A program made the translations under genes and the position numbers. Below, piece after piece: positions 61,391-64,000 of a DNA stretch of 64,000 bases. Under the pieces are notes generated by a model. That model ran no database searches, was not told the origin of the DNA, and saw only the letters and a program-made list of their open reading frames with translations. Position 1 is the stretch's first letter; each line of letters starts with the position of its first letter. The DNA comes from Arthonia radiata (Eukaryota > Ascomycota > Arthoniomycetes > Arthoniales > Arthoniaceae): positions 1,550,001-1,614,000 of the forward strand of contig PSQN01000004.1 in assembly GCA_002989075.1 (NCBI GenBank), read 5' to 3'.

Positions 61391-64000
61391 ACGACCGATT
61401 AATATTTTAGTTTTAATATCGTTAAACAGTATCTTTATAGTTAGTTAGGTTTTATTCTAGTTCCCATTAATTTTATGTTTAAAATATCCTTTCTATTTTA
61501 TAAGATACTGTCGTTTGCCTCGATATTGTTTATAAGCTCGAATTATTTTAACCTTATACTCAGGTTCTTAGTTGTTAGAAAGGATTTCTAGGTTGGATTG
61601 TTCTACTTTTTGGGAGTAAGCTAATTTCAACAGCGCTACGTAAAATATAGAATGTATTCTTATTGTTTTTAAGAGTTTAAGTTTAAATGTTACGAATTTT
61701 AATTGCTGTAAGATTTTAAACGGTTCTGTCTTAGTATAGTTAAGTTTCTTACTTAGTCTAATAGTTTTTATATTTTTTATAAGCAAGTAAGCTCTTTTCC
61801 TCTCTTTTATACTTATATTTAGGATTGTTCTTAACTTATTATACTATTTTCTTGTTTGTTCGTTAATAAATTCGCTGTTAGACTTTAACTACTCGTACAG
61901 GGCTTTTATGCTTATAGCTATCCGCGTAGCTAATTCGTTTTCTGTATTATTTTATAGTTGTCTTCTCTAAAGAGGGTAATAGCTATATAAGACATAGAAC
62001 GGAGTTATCTTAGTTGTCTCGTTTTTTGTATTATTGTGCGCGACTTGTGCTACTAGTAGTAATTGTATCTAGTCGTTCTGCTGGTAGTTAATATATGCTC
62101 GGAGATACTGTTCTAGTGTTTAATTCGTTCGTTCCGTTTGTCCGTTTGTTTGCAGATAAAATAACATAGATATCTTTTATTTTGTTTCTAGTTGTTGTAT
62201 TAGAGATATCTAAAATCGTAAGACAAATTTTTAGTCTCTATCTAAGACAATTCTTTGTAATTAACTATAGTTAGCTAAGATAATCTGAAGGAAGGTATAT
62301 ACTAACTGTTCTAAGTTGCTAGCTTCCTTGTAAGGTACGAAGTACGCGTACTTTGTTAGTTTGTCGCATATAACTAAAATAACGTCGTAAGCTACTTCTA
62401 TAAGTAGATCCTTGGAGGTTAGTAACTTAGTAATAAAGTCTAGTAAGACTATGTGCTATAGTCTCTTAGGTATCTTTAGTAGTTGTAGTTTACTATATAG
62501 TAAATGTCTTGGGTACTTGGTTCTTGCGTATACGTCGTATTTTTAAATATAATTCTCAACGTAGTGTCGGATTCTTGGGATGTAGTAGGTTCGTATAATC
62601 TTTTTAATAGTGTTATCGATACCTTTGTATCCCTTCGTTGGGTTATTATAAAAGTTACTAATAATATATTAAATTAGATTCCTTGAAATATAGATTTTGC
62701 CTTAAAATTTGTAATAGCCTCTATTGTTCTTAGTTAATCTTAAGTGTCGTTTCTTGTTTTCCTAGTAGGTCTTAGAGTCGTTCAGAATATCTAGGATTCG
62801 GCTGTTTAGTTTAATAACAAACTTAGTTGTTATAGCCAATTAATTGTATCTAATCTTATTATTCTGTTCTCGAAATATTGCGTGCTCGACGTAGTTCTTG
62901 TTATTAAGGTAATTTAGACGTTAGCTTAGAGCGTCGGTTCTATCGTTCTCGGAACCCTTTTTGTAGATAATAATAAAGTTGTATAGAGCTATAGTCTTTA
63001 ACTATTTAACTTGTCTGTAGTTAAGTTTCTTTATTGTTATAAAGTAAGTTAGATTCTTATAGTCTGTATATACTATAATTGTATAGTTTGCTTCTTTTAG
63101 GTAAGCTTGCTATGTCTTAAATACTGCTATAATAGCTAAGAGCTCTTTATTGTAAATATTATAGTTCTGTTCTGTAAGTAATATCTTTCTTAAGTAGAAA
63201 GCTACTAGTCTAAGCTTTCTTTCCTTATTGTTTTAACTTATATATGCTTCAATCGTATAGTCTAACGCGTCTATTTCTATAATAATCGGTAGATTGGGGT
63301 CGAATATTACTAGTACGGGCTTAATCTTAAAAGCTTTCTTAAGCTCTTTAAATATTAATTATTCTTTTTGCGTCTAGAAGAATTCTATCGATTATTTTGT
63401 CTGTTGAGACAGCAGTACTATAATTTGGCTAAAGTTAGATATCTACTGTCTGTAGTAGTTAGCAAAACTAAGAAACTATTGTAGTTATTTTATATTCTTT
63501 AGTATAGGCTAAATTAAAATAGATTAGATCTTCAAATCTTTTATTTAGAGACCGTACTCGGTAATTATAAATCTAAGAAATTCGACGGATTGTTAATAAA
63601 ACTAGGTTTTCTTAATATTAATTTATAAATTGGTACGCACTAATCTTTCTAATACCTTTTTAATATGTTTCTTATATTCTTTTAGTATACAGCTATATAC
63701 TAAGATATCGTTTAAATAAGTAGTTATAAATATATCTAGGTAATTACTAAGTATATTGTTAATTAGTTTCTAGAATAATGCTAGTACGTTTATTAGCCTA
63801 AAGAATATAACGCAATACTTAAAAAGTCTATATCTAGTATAGAAGGCTGTTTTCTATTCTTCGCCTTTCTTTATATAGATTAGGTTATAGGCTCCTCGTA
63901 GATTAAACTTAGTAAACTATTGCGCGTTATACAATCGATCTATAATCTCGTCGATACGTAGTAGTAGGTATTAATTTTTAATAGTTACTCTATTTAATTG

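Larger units (their letters stand above)
60196..64000 (-). mobile_element. Gyp-A5, partial at window end, broken
   Basis: Minus orientation. Left LTR 60196-60645 (450 bp, TGTAACGCC...TAACA), then the complement of a polypurine tract (GGTTCTCTCTTTAAGG), the antisense accessory region, chromodomain (about 61430-61560), integrase with its C-terminal module (72-codon frame 61568-61786, KTIRIHSIFYVALLKLA) and core (about 61800-63050), RNase H (about 63150-63550) and part of reverse transcriptase to the window edge. It sits in gag of Gyp-A3; the 5 bp before it are TCTAT. Less AT-rich than Gyp-A3 and Gyp-A4, consistent with a later insertion. Many breaks. Confidence 0.85.

Noticed and set aside
16500-64000. 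Tandem short-repeat or CRISPR-like appearance of the AT-rich block
   Set aside because: The TAG/CTA-rich monotony follows from RIP changing CpA to TpA; there are no regular repeat-spacer units, and the organism is a fungus.

Overview
This window looks like a filamentous ascomycete (Pezizomycotina, perhaps a Dothideomycete; the class is a guess). The genes have short introns (47-111 bp) with GT...AG ends and fungal-type branch sites. Next to them lies a very AT-rich block in which CpA/TpG is scarce and TpA abundant, the footprint of repeat-induced point mutation (RIP).

Region 1, about 1-16500, is an ordinary gene-rich arm. In order: an AMMECR1-domain protein (-), a tricalbin-type SMP/C2 membrane-contact protein (-), a RidA/YjgF enamine deaminase (-), adenine phosphoribosyltransferase (+), the peroxisomal RING protein Pex2 (-), an ACS/Dal5-type MFS permease (+), a small 86-residue protein (+) and an unrecognised two-exon protein (-) at the edge of the AT-rich block. 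These are mostly single-copy housekeeping genes; I see no gene cluster. RidA and APRT are transcribed divergently, as are PEX2 and the permease.

Region 2, about 16500-64000, holds no host gene that I can support. It is a stack of nested, RIP-degraded Ty3/gypsy LTR retrotransposons of three families, called here Gyp-A (chromodomain-bearing, LTR about 440-474 bp), Gyp-B (LTR 196 bp, element 8013 bp) and Gyp-C (LTR about 660 bp). The nesting is: Gyp-A4 (-), with left LTR 18115-18554, is split by Gyp-B1 (-, 18632-26644, target duplication TAGAT) and cut at 31120 by Gyp-C (-, 31121-34808). Gyp-A1 (+, 34809-57268) follows and is split by Gyp-B2 (-, 36976-52144), which is itself split by Gyp-A2 (+, 38458-45608, target duplication CCCGT). 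Then comes a Gyp-A3 fragment (-, 57269-60195), cut by Gyp-A5 (-, 60196 to the window end). All copies look broken, with many breaks each. Gyp-A2, the most deeply nested, is the least AT-rich.

The most unusual feature is an accessory reading region between the end of pol and the 3' LTR, on the strand opposite to pol. In Gyp-A and Gyp-C it starts with a short cysteine-containing stretch and continues into a Lys/Glu-rich, coiled-coil-like segment. In Gyp-B it is a different sequence, with a 93-codon open frame of equal length in both copies. Other points of interest are a probable intron-split start codon in APRT, a possible second, mitochondrial start for RidA, a palindrome whose arms differ between the two Gyp-A2 LTRs yet still pair in each, and mismatched flanks around Gyp-A1 that suggest recombination between elements.
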